Part shown: one piece after another, positions 24,266 through 32,445 of the stretch
How positions within the stretch are numbered: position 1 is the stretch's first letter
Layout of the letters: each line of letters opens with the position of its first letter
Source: an uncultured Burkholderiales bacterium
Lineage (GTDB): Bacteria > Pseudomonadota > Gammaproteobacteria > Burkholderiales > Burkholderiaceae
Length of the DNA stretch: 64,000 nt
Reading direction: 5' to 3'
NCBI GenBank assembly: GCA_946480465.1
Contig: CAMLJY010000021.1
Span: 1-64,000 of the forward strand
Position numbers and translations under genes: made by a program
The notes under the pieces: model-generated
Databases searched by the model: none
What the model was told of the DNA's origin: nothing
Seen by the model: the letters and a program-made list of their open reading frames with translations, nothing else

Positions 24266-25044
24266 GCTGCCGGTGCGTTCGGCGCGGCCCGCCCGCCATC
24301 GGCCGGAGCGCGTGCGCCCGACGTTGGCCCGCCGCTTCCCGGGTGCCCCATCAGCCAGGCCGCAATCGCATGCAGCCGCTGCGCCGGCGCGGCATCGGCC
24401 GCGCTGCCGCCCCAGGCGCTGCTGGCGAGGGCGGCCAGTTCGTCGGCGCGCTCCGGCGTCAGCCGCGGTGCGCGCGCGGCCCAGGCCAGGATCACGGCAT
24501 GTTCGCGCAGCGCCAGCGGCCGCGCGGGAGCGGCCGGCGCGGTTTCCGGCGGGTGCGCCGCGGGCGACAGCGCGGGCCGGTGCACGACCAGCGTGCCGGC
24601 GGCGACGTCGCCGAGGCGGCGGAAGTCCGAGCGCAGCAGCAGGCTGAGCAGGCCCAGGCCGTAGGCGACCGGCAGGAAATCGGCCGCGCGCAGCAGGTTG
24701 CGCAGCAGCGAGGCGCCGGGCGTCACGGGCAGGCCGTCGTCCATCACCACGCGCAGCCCGAGCAGGCGCTTGCCGGGTGTCGCCGCGCCGGGCAGCAGCT
24801 CGAACAGCACCGGGTAGAACCATTCGAGCGCGAACACGCCGACCAGCATGATCACCGGCCCCAGGCCGGCGGTCCGGCCGATGGTCGTCACCAGCACGAA
24901 CAGCAGGGCGAGGCGGATCAGCTGGTCGATCAAGAAGGCGAGCACCCGCGCCGACAGGCCGGCCGGGCGCAATGCCAGGCCGATGCCTTCGGGCGCTTCG
25001 GCGGTGATCGTGGTGTCCAGCATCGGCGCGCTGTCCGCAGGCAC
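24262..25044 (-). CDS. RDD-family membrane protein (first of two)
   Basis: About 260 residues from a GTG at 25044 (an ATG at 25023 is the alternative; neither has a good Shine-Dalgarno). Residues about 25-165 form the RDD domain with three or four transmembrane segments: LSARVLAFLIDQLIRLALLF gives the Arg and the first Asp, and FRRLGDVAAGTLVV the final Asp. The C-terminal tail (about 180-260) is soluble and Ala-rich. RDD proteins have been proposed as small transporters or complex subunits. It lies 1 bp after the second RDD gene, so the two are a duplicated or heteromeric pair. Confidence 0.8.
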   Translation of the reverse strand: MPADSAPMLDTTITAEAPEGIGLALRPAGLSARVLAFLIDQLIRLALLFVLVTTIGRTAGLGPVIMLVGVFALEWFYPVLFELLPGAATPGKRLLGLRVVMDDGLPVTPGASLLRNLLRAADFLPVAYGLGLLSLLLRSDFRRLGDVAAGTLVVHRPALSPAAHPPETAPAAPARPLALREHAVILAWAARAPRLTPERADELAALASSAWGGSAADAAPAQRLHAIAAWLMGHPGSGGPTSGARAPADGGRAAPNAPAA

Positions 25045-25045
25045 T

Positions 25046-25567
25046 TCAGGCGCGAACGACGACGGTGTCCGCGATCAGGTCGTGCAGGCAGCGGCGCTGC
25101 GCGCGCAAGATCGGCAGCGCGTCGACCAGAAGGTAGAGCAAGAGCAGGTGCGGTACGGGCACCGTGGCCACGGCGAAGGTCAGGCCATGGCGCAGGCACA
25201 GCATGCGCCAGGCATCGACGGGCCTGCCGTCGGGGCGGACCATGCGCATGCCCAGCAGGTATTTGGCGAAGGTCTGGCCGCGCTTGACCATCAGCCAGCC
25301 CTGCATCGCCACGAACAGCGCGAAGCTGAGGGCCTCGTTGACCAGCAGGGTCGGGAAGTCTTCCTCCCCGGTGAGCGCAAAAGGTTTCCAGGGCGTGACC
25401 AGCGACACCAGCCACATGGCGCCCATCATGATGACGCCGTCGAGCAGCATGCCCAGGAACCGCAGCCCGCGGCCGGCCGGCTGCAGCTCACCGGCGGCGG
25501 GCGTGGGGTCGTCGATGCGTGCTGCCGGCGGTGCAAAGCGCCCGCCGGGGTGGTTGTCCTGGTCCAT
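25046..25567 (-). CDS. RDD-family membrane protein (second of two)
   Basis: A 173-residue protein with a disordered N-terminus (about 1-35), then an RDD domain: LRFLGMLLDGVIMMGAMW, a second span near FALFVAMQGWLMV with the KRGQTFAKYLLGMRMV loop, and a last segment ending CLHDLIADTVVV. The ATG at 25567 is preceded by GAGGGAGG, supporting it over the ATG at 25621. It is divergent in sequence from the neighbouring RDD protein. It opens the tightly spaced part of the MoxR cluster. Confidence 0.8.
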   Translation of the reverse strand: MDQDNHPGGRFAPPAARIDDPTPAAGELQPAGRGLRFLGMLLDGVIMMGAMWLVSLVTPWKPFALTGEEDFPTLLVNEALSFALFVAMQGWLMVKRGQTFAKYLLGMRMVRPDGRPVDAWRMLCLRHGLTFAVATVPVPHLLLLYLLVDALPILRAQRRCLHDLIADTVVVRA

Positions 25568-25651
25568 GGCCTCCCTCGTCCCAGCACGCCCAGGGGTGCC
25601 GGTGGCGGCGGATGTTAGCAACGCCCTGTCACGCGACAGCGCTTCGGCGCA

Positions 25652-26473
25652 CTACGGTTCTGGGGGGGACTCGGGCGCGAAGCTGTCCTGGAACATGAAC
25701 CACAGCGACACGTAGAACGTCGCGCTGATGACGACGAAGCTGAGCGCGAAGAAGGCCATGGCCAGGGCCGGGCTGCCCAGCGCGGCGGTGAGCAGGCCGG
25801 CCCCGATGCCGGCCATGAGGCTGGCCAGCACCACCATGCCGAGCCAGCCCAGCCCGTAGACGAGGAAGGCGCCCTTGGTCCGCCACAGCGCCAGCGTGCT
25901 GGAGAACAGCGCCTGCGCCGCCGTCTGCCTGCCCCAGTGCACCAGCGCCAGCGCGTGCCAGAACGGTACCGAGAGCAGCGCGATGAGGAACGAGATGGTG
26001 TTGGTCAAGCGCTTGACGGCGGGGTGCACGAACACGTCCGTCAGCACCTTCGGATCGCCGCGGCCCTTGGCGTCGAACAGCGGCTTGAGGGCCTCGGTCA
26101 GTTCGCTGCCGCCCAGGCGCACGCCGATCTCGAAGATCAGCGCCACCGCGACGCCGAAGGCCATGCACAGCAGCAGCGATGTGCGGCGTTGCGGCTTCGG
26201 CTGCCGCGCCACCGCAAGCAGGTGGCCCAGCTGCACCGGCCGGCCCTGCGCGGCTTCCTGCGTGGCCAGCATGAAGGCCAGCGACAGCATCGGCAGCGTG
26301 GCCAGCGACAGCACCGCCCCGACCACCGGCACCGCGCCGATCGCGCTTGCGATCGGCAGGTAGGACAGGAACAGCAGCGAAAAGCGAAGTGGCTGCCGCA
26401 AGTACAGGCGCAACGCCTGGCGCAGCCACTGACTGCCCTGCATCGGGGGCACGTGGCGAAGTCGGAGGCCCAT
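25652..26473 (-). CDS. BPSS1780-family membrane protein
   Basis: A 273-residue integral membrane protein with about six transmembrane segments. The N-terminal pattern WLRQALRLYLRQPLRF followed by LFLSYLPIASAIG matches a family I know from Burkholderiales as BPSS1780-like, of unknown function. It lies 31 bp downstream of thrB and 84 bp upstream of the RDD gene, so it may bridge the two transcripts. Start taken at 26473; an internal ATG nearer the first membrane helix (MQGSQWL) is also possible. Confidence 0.7.
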   Translation of the reverse strand: MGLRLRHVPPMQGSQWLRQALRLYLRQPLRFSLLFLSYLPIASAIGAVPVVGAVLSLATLPMLSLAFMLATQEAAQGRPVQLGHLLAVARQPKPQRRTSLLLCMAFGVAVALIFEIGVRLGGSELTEALKPLFDAKGRGDPKVLTDVFVHPAVKRLTNTISFLIALLSVPFWHALALVHWGRQTAAQALFSSTLALWRTKGAFLVYGLGWLGMVVLASLMAGIGAGLLTAALGSPALAMAFFALSFVVISATFYVSLWFMFQDSFAPESPPEP

Positions 26474-26504
26474 CGTGAGGTGGCGAAGAAGGGCGGCGTG
26501 CGGC

Positions 26505-27473
26505 TCAGCGCGCCGGATGCCAGGGGGTGGCGATGCGCTCGCGCAGCACGCGTTCGAAGTGCGACGGGTCCTTCGGGTTCAGCAGCGAGGCCTCGCGTGG
26601 CAGGTGCCAGTCCGACAGGCGCGACAGCCAGAAGCGCAGCGCGGCGGCGCGCAGCAGCGCGGGCAGCAGGCGCAGCTCGGCGGTGGTCAGCGGGCGCTCC
26701 TGCTCGTAGGCGTCGATCAGCGCGGCCGCGCGGGCTTCGTCGAGCCGGCCGGTGTCGAGATCGATGCACCAGTCGTTCAGGCACACCGCGAGGTCGTAGC
26801 CGAAGGTGTCGGTGCCGGCGAAGTAGAAGTCGAAGCAGCCGGTGAGCTTCTCGTGGCCCGGCAGGCCCTCGAACAGCGCGTTGTCGCGGAACAGGTCCGC
26901 ATGCACCGCGCCGCGCGGGAGCGAGCGGTAGGCCGGTGCCGCGGCCAGCTGGCGCTGGAAGTCCAGTTCGTCGTTCAGCAGCGCGCATTGCGGCCCTTCC
27001 ATGTGCGGCAGCACCAGCGGCGTGATGGCTTCGCACCACGGCAGGCCGCGCAGGTTGGGCTGCGACAGCGGGAAGTCGGCCACCGCCAGGTGCATGCGCG
27101 CCAGCAGGTGCCCCAGCTGCGCGCAGTGGTGCAGGTCAGGGGCCAGTTGGTGCGCGCCAGGCAGCGCGTTCACCAGTGCCGCGGGCTTGCCGGCCACGTG
27201 GTGCAGGATCTCGCCCTGCGCGTCGGCACGGGGCTCGGGCACCGGCAGTCCGCGGCGCGCCAGGTGCTGCATCAGCCGCAGGTAGAAGGGCAGCTGCTCG
27301 GCGGTCAGGCGCTCGAACAGCGTCAGCACCCAGCGGCCTTCGCTGCTGTCGACGAAGTAGTTGGTGTTCTCGATGCCGCTGCCGATGCCTTGCAGGTCGT
27401 GCAGGGTGCCGGCACCGAGCCGGGTGAGCAATGCCGCCGCTTGATCGCGGCTGACTTCCGTGAAGACCGCCAT
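26505..27473 (-). CDS. thrB: Homoserine kinase (APH-fold ThrB)
   Basis: A 322-residue kinase that phosphorylates L-homoserine with ATP in threonine synthesis. This is the aminoglycoside-phosphotransferase-fold type of homoserine kinase common in Alpha- and Betaproteobacteria, not the GHMP type. It begins MAVFTEVSRDQA, with the glycine-rich IGSGIENTNYFV, the Brenner motif HADLFRDNALF (catalytic Asp and Mg-binding Asn) and the second metal Asp in CFDFYFAGTDTFGYDLAV. Length and motifs are normal. It is divergent from polA, with a 144-bp intergenic region. Confidence 0.92.
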   Translation of the reverse strand: MAVFTEVSRDQAAALLTRLGAGTLHDLQGIGSGIENTNYFVDSSEGRWVLTLFERLTAEQLPFYLRLMQHLARRGLPVPEPRADAQGEILHHVAGKPAALVNALPGAHQLAPDLHHCAQLGHLLARMHLAVADFPLSQPNLRGLPWCEAITPLVLPHMEGPQCALLNDELDFQRQLAAAPAYRSLPRGAVHADLFRDNALFEGLPGHEKLTGCFDFYFAGTDTFGYDLAVCLNDWCIDLDTGRLDEARAAALIDAYEQERPLTTAELRLLPALLRAAALRFWLSRLSDWHLPREASLLNPKDPSHFERVLRERIATPWHPAR

Positions 27474-27617
27474 GACGAGTGAACCTAGAGGCGCGAATGG
27501 CGCGCGATGGCGGGCGTGGACATCCGCGGGATTCTAAGCAACGCCCCGGCGCACAATCGGCGGCTTCCCGCGCGCGGCGGCGGTCTTTTCATCCCGCGGC
27601 TCCCCAAGGTCATCCCC

Positions 27618-30398
27618 ATGAGCGAATCCCCCGACACCGCCCCGATCCTGCTGCTGGTCGATGGCTCCAGCTACCTGTACCGCGCCTACCACGCGCTGCC
27701 CGACCTGCGCGGCCCCGATGGCTTTCCCACCGGCGCGATCCACGGCTTCATCGCGATGATGAGCAAGCTGCGCGGCGACGTCGGCGCGGGGCATGCGGTG
27801 TGCGTCTTCGATGCCTCGGGCCCGACCTTCCGCGACGATTGGTACGACCAGTACAAGGCCAACCGCTCGCCCATGCCCGATGACCTGCGGCAGCAGATCG
27901 CGCCGATCCACGAGGTGGTGAAGCTGCTGGGCTGGCCGATCCTGGAGGTGCCGGGCATCGAGGCGGACGACGCCATCGGCACGCTGGCCTGCATCGGCGC
28001 CACGCATGGCCACCAGGTGCTGATCTCCACCGGCGACAAGGACATGGCCCAGCTCGTGAACGACAAGGTCACGCTGATCAACACCATGAGCAACGAGCGG
28101 CTGGACGTGGAGGGCGTGAAGGCCAAGTTCGGCGTCCCGCCGGACCGCATCGTCGACTACCTGACCCTGATCGGCGACGCGGTCGACAACGTGCCGGGCG
28201 TGGAGAAGGTGGGCCCGAAGACCGCGGCGAAGTGGATCGCCGAACACGGCTCGCTGGACGGGGTGATCGCCGCGGCCGGCAGCATCAAGGGCGTGGCCGG
28301 CGACAACCTGCGCAAGGCGCTGGACTGGCTGCCGATGGGCCGCAAGCTGGTGACCGTGCGCTGCGACTGCGACCTGGCGCAGCACATCCCCGGCTGGCCC
28401 GCGATCGAGCAGCTGGCGCTGCGCGAGGTGGACCGCCCGGGGCTGCTGGACTTCTACCAGCGCTTCGGCTTCCGGGCCTGGCGCAAGCAGCTGGAAGAGA
28501 GCATGGGTATCGCGTCCGCGGCGGTGTCCGCGCCTGCGCGGCCCGCCGCGCCGGACCTGCCGCCGCCGCCCAGTTTCGACATCAAGCGCTTGTACGAGCC
28601 CATCTTCACGATGGAGCGGCTGCAGCACTGGCTGGGCGTGCTGCGCGCCGCGCCGCTGGCGGCGCTGGACACCGAGACCGATTCGCTGGACCCGATGCGC
28701 GCGCGCATCGTCGGCCTGTCGTTCGCGGTGACCCCGGGCGAGGCGGCCTACGTGCCGCTGGGCCACAACTACCCGGACGCGCCGGAGCAGCTGCCGATGG
28801 ACGACGTCCTGGCCGCGCTGAAGCCGTGGCTCGAGGACGCCTCGGCAGCCAAGGTCGGACAGAACATCAAGTACGACACCCACGTGCTGATGAACCATGG
28901 CATCAGCGTGCGTGGCTGGCGCTTCGACACGTTGCTGGAGAGCTACGTCGTCGAGGCGCACCTCAACCACGGCCTGGAGCGGCTGGCCGACCGGCACCTC
29001 GGCCGCAAGGGCCTGAGCTACGAGGACGTGTGCGGCAAGGGCGCGAACCAGATCCCGTTCGCGCAGGTGGACGTGGCGCGCGCCACCGAGTACAGCGGCG
29101 AAGACAGCGAGATGACGCTGCAGGTGCACGAGGTGCTCTACCCCCGGATTGCAGCGTCCGAGGGTTTGAAGCGCGTGTACGAGCAGATCGAGATGCCGGT
29201 CTCCGAGATCCTCACCCGCATCGAGCGCCGCGGCGTGCTGATCGACAGCGCCCTGCTGGCGCGCCAGAGCCGCGAGCTGGCCGAGCGCATGCTGGCGCTG
29301 GAGCAGCAGGCCTACGACATCGCCGGCCAGCCCTTCAACCTGGGCTCGCCGAAGCAGATCGGCGAGATCCTGTTCAGCCCCGAGCGCCTGGCGCTGCCGG
29401 TGAAGAAGCGCACCGCCTCGGGCGCGCCGTCCACCGATGAAGAGGTGCTGGCCGAGCTGGCGGCCGACTACCCGCTGCCGGCCAGGATCCTGGAACACCG
29501 CAGCCTGGCGAAGCTGAAGGGCACCTACACCGACAAGCTGCCGCAGATGGTGAACCCCGCCACCGGCCGCGTGCACACCACCTACGGCCAGGCGGTGGCG
29601 GTGACCGGGCGCCTGGCCAGCAACGACCCCAACCTGCAGAACATCCCCATCCGCACGCCCGAAGGCCGCCGCGTGCGCGAGGCCTTCATCGCGCCGCCGG
29701 GCCACGTGATCATGTCGGCCGACTACTCGCAGATCGAGCTGCGCATCATGGCCCACATCAGCGGCGACCCCGGCCTGACGCGCGCCTTCGCCGAGGGCAT
29801 GGACGTGCACCGCGCCACCGCGGCCGAGGTCTTCAACCTGTCGCCCGACGCGGTGACCAGCGAGCAGCGCCGCTACGCCAAGACCATCAACTTCGGCCTG
29901 ATCTACGGCATGGGCGCCTTCGGGCTGGCGCAGTCGCTGGGCATCGAGCAGAAGGCCGCACGCGATTACATCGAGCGTTATTTCTCGCGCTTCGCCGGCG
30001 TCAAGCGCTACATGGACGAGACCAAGGCGCGCGCGGCGCAGCTGGGTTATGTCGAGACGCTGTTCGGCCGCCGCATCGAGCTGCCCGACATCCGCGGCGG
30101 CAACGGCCCGCGCCGCGCCGGCGCCGAGCGCCAGGCCATCAACGCGCCGATGCAGGGCACCGCGGCCGACCTGATCAAGCTGGCGATGATCGCGGTGCAG
30201 AAGGCCATCGATGCCGCCGGCGTGAAGACCGCGATGGTGATGCAGGTGCACGACGAACTGGTGCTCGAGGTGCCGACCGACGAGCTGGAATGGGCGCGCA
30301 CGGAAGTGCCGCGGCTGATGGCCGGCGTGGCCCCGGAGATGAGCGTGCCCTTGCTGGCCGAGGTGGGCGTCGGCGCCAACTGGGAAGAAGCGCACTGA
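27618..30398 (+). CDS. polA: DNA polymerase I
   Basis: A 926-residue polymerase for Okazaki-fragment maturation and repair. Order of domains: 5'-3' exonuclease (about 8-295; VDGSSYLYRAYHALP, DKDMAQLV), 3'-5' exonuclease (about 330-520) and polymerase (about 540-926). The proofreading acid residues are intact: DTETDS (Exo I), GQNIKYDTH (Exo II) and YSGEDSE (Exo III). Polymerase motif A is DYSQIELRIMAH, the O-helix RRYAKTINFGLIYG and motif C MQVHDELVLE. The start at 27618 fits homologues and has AAGGT upstream. Proofreading appears functional, unlike in Taq-type enzymes. Confidence 0.96.
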   Translation: MSESPDTAPILLLVDGSSYLYRAYHALPDLRGPDGFPTGAIHGFIAMMSKLRGDVGAGHAVCVFDASGPTFRDDWYDQYKANRSPMPDDLRQQIAPIHEVVKLLGWPILEVPGIEADDAIGTLACIGATHGHQVLISTGDKDMAQLVNDKVTLINTMSNERLDVEGVKAKFGVPPDRIVDYLTLIGDAVDNVPGVEKVGPKTAAKWIAEHGSLDGVIAAAGSIKGVAGDNLRKALDWLPMGRKLVTVRCDCDLAQHIPGWPAIEQLALREVDRPGLLDFYQRFGFRAWRKQLEESMGIASAAVSAPARPAAPDLPPPPSFDIKRLYEPIFTMERLQHWLGVLRAAPLAALDTETDSLDPMRARIVGLSFAVTPGEAAYVPLGHNYPDAPEQLPMDDVLAALKPWLEDASAAKVGQNIKYDTHVLMNHGISVRGWRFDTLLESYVVEAHLNHGLERLADRHLGRKGLSYEDVCGKGANQIPFAQVDVARATEYSGEDSEMTLQVHEVLYPRIAASEGLKRVYEQIEMPVSEILTRIERRGVLIDSALLARQSRELAERMLALEQQAYDIAGQPFNLGSPKQIGEILFSPERLALPVKKRTASGAPSTDEEVLAELAADYPLPARILEHRSLAKLKGTYTDKLPQMVNPATGRVHTTYGQAVAVTGRLASNDPNLQNIPIRTPEGRRVREAFIAPPGHVIMSADYSQIELRIMAHISGDPGLTRAFAEGMDVHRATAAEVFNLSPDAVTSEQRRYAKTINFGLIYGMGAFGLAQSLGIEQKAARDYIERYFSRFAGVKRYMDETKARAAQLGYVETLFGRRIELPDIRGGNGPRRAGAERQAINAPMQGTAADLIKLAMIAVQKAIDAAGVKTAMVMQVHDELVLEVPTDELEWARTEVPRLMAGVAPEMSVPLLAEVGVGANWEEAH

Positions 30399-30402
30399 CG
30401 CT

Positions 30403-30753
30403 TCAGCGCGCCCGGTCCGCGAGGTAGCGCCGCAGTTCCTCGAAGCTGACGTGGCCGCTCTTCGTGGCGTCTATGCGCTCGAAATGCGCGGCGACGAAGC
30501 CCAGCCCCGCGCGCTCGGCCTGGCTGCGCGACAGCGTGCCGAAGCCGGGCGCGTCGGCGGCTTCGAAGCGGCGGCGCAGCTTGTCCAGCGCCAGCGCCTG
30601 CAGCGCGGCGCCGGACGGCGACGGACGGCCGTCCGGCAGGCGCGCCTGCGGGGGCACCCAGGGATCGGCGCGTTGCACGGCGGGGTCGGGCTGCGCCGCG
30701 GCGGTCCCGGCCAGCGCGGCCAATAGCATGGCGAGTGAGCGGCCGCCGATCAT
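30403..30753 (-). CDS. Secreted EF-hand protein
   Basis: A 116-residue protein with a signal peptide (cleavage near GTAAAQ) and, near the C-terminus, one well-formed EF-hand: FERIDATKSGHVSFEELRRY, with D, T, S, the backbone position and E at the Ca2+-ligand positions. A degenerate first EF-hand may lie around FEAADAPGFGTLSRSQAE. It is probably a periplasmic Ca2+-binding protein. Its ATG overlaps the stop of the S10 carboxypeptidase gene upstream in ATGA (30750-30753), implying coordinated production. Confidence 0.78.
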   Translation of the reverse strand: MIGGRSLAMLLAALAGTAAAQPDPAVQRADPWVPPQARLPDGRPSPSGAALQALALDKLRRRFEAADAPGFGTLSRSQAERAGLGFVAAHFERIDATKSGHVSFEELRRYLADRAR

Positions 30754-32339
30754 GGCGAAGTCCTCAGCGTGCGGTAGAAATCGCCCAGCGCCGCGCGCTG
30801 CGCCCGGCGCGCGGCATCGTCCAGGTAGGTCATGTGGCCGCCGGCCACGTGGTGCACGGTGACGTTCGGCCGCGGTCCGAGCCGGCGCAGGTCCAGCACG
30901 GTCTGGTGGAAGGGCGTGGCCAGGTCATGCCAGCCGTTCAGGGACAGCACGCGCAGCCGCGGGTTCAGCAGCAGCGCGGCGGCCAGGTCCGGAATGCCAT
31001 CCGGCAGGTTGCGGCCGTCGTGCCGCCACTGCCAATGCTCGATCGCATTGCTGAACGGCACGTAGGCCGCGCTGCTGCGGTAGTTGAGCTGCTGCGCGAG
31101 CAGCTCGTTGAGCCCGGTGACGAAGGGCGCGTTCACGACGGTGAGCGAGGGGTCGCCGTCACGCGCCAGCGGGCTGTTGACGGCGCCGGTGATGCGCGCG
31201 TCGTAGCGGCCCAGCAACTGGCCGGGCAGCAGCGCCTCGCGGTAGGTGGTCGGCGACAGGTTGAAGCGGTCGCGCCAGGTGCTCGCGCTGGCGCCGGTGA
31301 GTGCGCTGAGGTCGGTGATCAGCATCGTGTCGGGCTGGCCCGTGCTGGCGATGAAGGCGGCCACGGCGGGCACATAACGCTGGTCGGTGAAAGCCATGGC
31401 GTTCAGCACGAAGGCGTTCACGTCCGCCGGCACGGGTGCGGCCAGGCCCAGGTGCGCGGCGGTGGCCGCGTAACTCGGGACATAGCCCGCACAGCTGATG
31501 CCCGGCTGCCCGGTGACGGCGCAGTTGCTGTTGTAGTCCAGCGCCGAGGACAGCAGCACCACGCCGTCCAGTCCGACGCCGGCGGCTTCCAGCTCCTCGG
31601 CCAGCACGGCCGCTCGCAATGCGCCGTAGGACTCGCCGAAGACGACCCGCGGCGAGGCCTGGCGGCCGTTGGCCGCCAGGTAGCGCGCGATGAAGTCGCG
31701 GAACACCCGCGCGTCGGCATCCACGCCCCAGAAGCTGCGGTTGCTCGCCGGCGCGATGGCCTGCGACTGGCCGGTGCCGACCGCGTCGACGAAGACGAGG
31801 TCGCTGACGTCCAGCAGCGTTTCCGCGTTGTCGACCAGCGGAAAGCGGCTGACGAGGGCCGTGCTGGGCATGCCGGCCGCCAGGCGGCGCGGCGCGAACG
31901 AGCCCAGGTGCAGCCACATCGAAGCCGAGCCCGGCCCGCCGTTGAAGAAGAAGGTGACCGGCCGCGTCGCGGCCGCCTGGCCGTCCAGCGTGTAGGCCAC
32001 GTAGAAGAAGGACGCCTGAGGCGTTCCCGTGCCGACCTGCGCCGCGGTCAGGTGGCCGGTGGTGGCGGTGTAGGCCAGCGTGCGGTCGCCCAGCGCCAGC
32101 TGGTGGCGGGTGACGGCGGCTGCCTCGCCGGCCGTGGCGAGACTGGCGTCGGGCGCGACGGAATAGGCGGTGGCGTCGGTGAGGTTCGGGCTGGCGGGCG
32201 GCGGCGCGGTGCTGCCGCCTTCTCCGCCGCCGCCTTCTCCGCCGCCGCCGCCGCCGCAGGCCGCGCAGAGTGCGAACGCCGCCGCCAGCACCAGCCGGGC
32301 GGCAGGCCGCACCGTCGAATCGAAGTGTGGGGAAGGCAT
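30750..32339 (-). CDS. S10-family serine carboxypeptidase lipoprotein
   Basis: A 529-residue predicted lipoprotein (lipobox LCAAC followed by a Gly/Glu-rich linker with six Gly in a row) carrying a peptidase S10 catalytic domain. The oxyanion segment is FFFNGGPGSASMW, the nucleophile GESYGALRA, the catalytic Asp lies in LNGWHDLATPF and the His in VAGGHMTYLD. It is expected to remove C-terminal residues from peptides in the periplasm or at the surface. I start at the ATG at 32339; a TTG at 32354 would add five residues. It is co-expressed with the EF-hand protein. Confidence 0.87.
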   Translation of the reverse strand: MPSPHFDSTVRPAARLVLAAAFALCAACGGGGGGEGGGGEGGSTAPPPASPNLTDATAYSVAPDASLATAGEAAAVTRHQLALGDRTLAYTATTGHLTAAQVGTGTPQASFFYVAYTLDGQAAATRPVTFFFNGGPGSASMWLHLGSFAPRRLAAGMPSTALVSRFPLVDNAETLLDVSDLVFVDAVGTGQSQAIAPASNRSFWGVDADARVFRDFIARYLAANGRQASPRVVFGESYGALRAAVLAEELEAAGVGLDGVVLLSSALDYNSNCAVTGQPGISCAGYVPSYAATAAHLGLAAPVPADVNAFVLNAMAFTDQRYVPAVAAFIASTGQPDTMLITDLSALTGASASTWRDRFNLSPTTYREALLPGQLLGRYDARITGAVNSPLARDGDPSLTVVNAPFVTGLNELLAQQLNYRSSAAYVPFSNAIEHWQWRHDGRNLPDGIPDLAAALLLNPRLRVLSLNGWHDLATPFHQTVLDLRRLGPRPNVTVHHVAGGHMTYLDDAARRAQRAALGDFYRTLRTSP

Positions 32340-32445
32340 CGTGGCGGTCGGCAACGAGCGATCGGGCAGCCTACCGCGGAATACCGCCCCGGACCATCCG
32401 GGGCGACGTCATGAAGCTGTCGCACCTGCTGCATAGACTGGGGGG

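Noticed and set aside
27534..30395. 953-codon open frame antisense to polA
   Set aside because: polA has all its catalytic motifs in order; the antisense frame has low-complexity composition and no recognisable domain.
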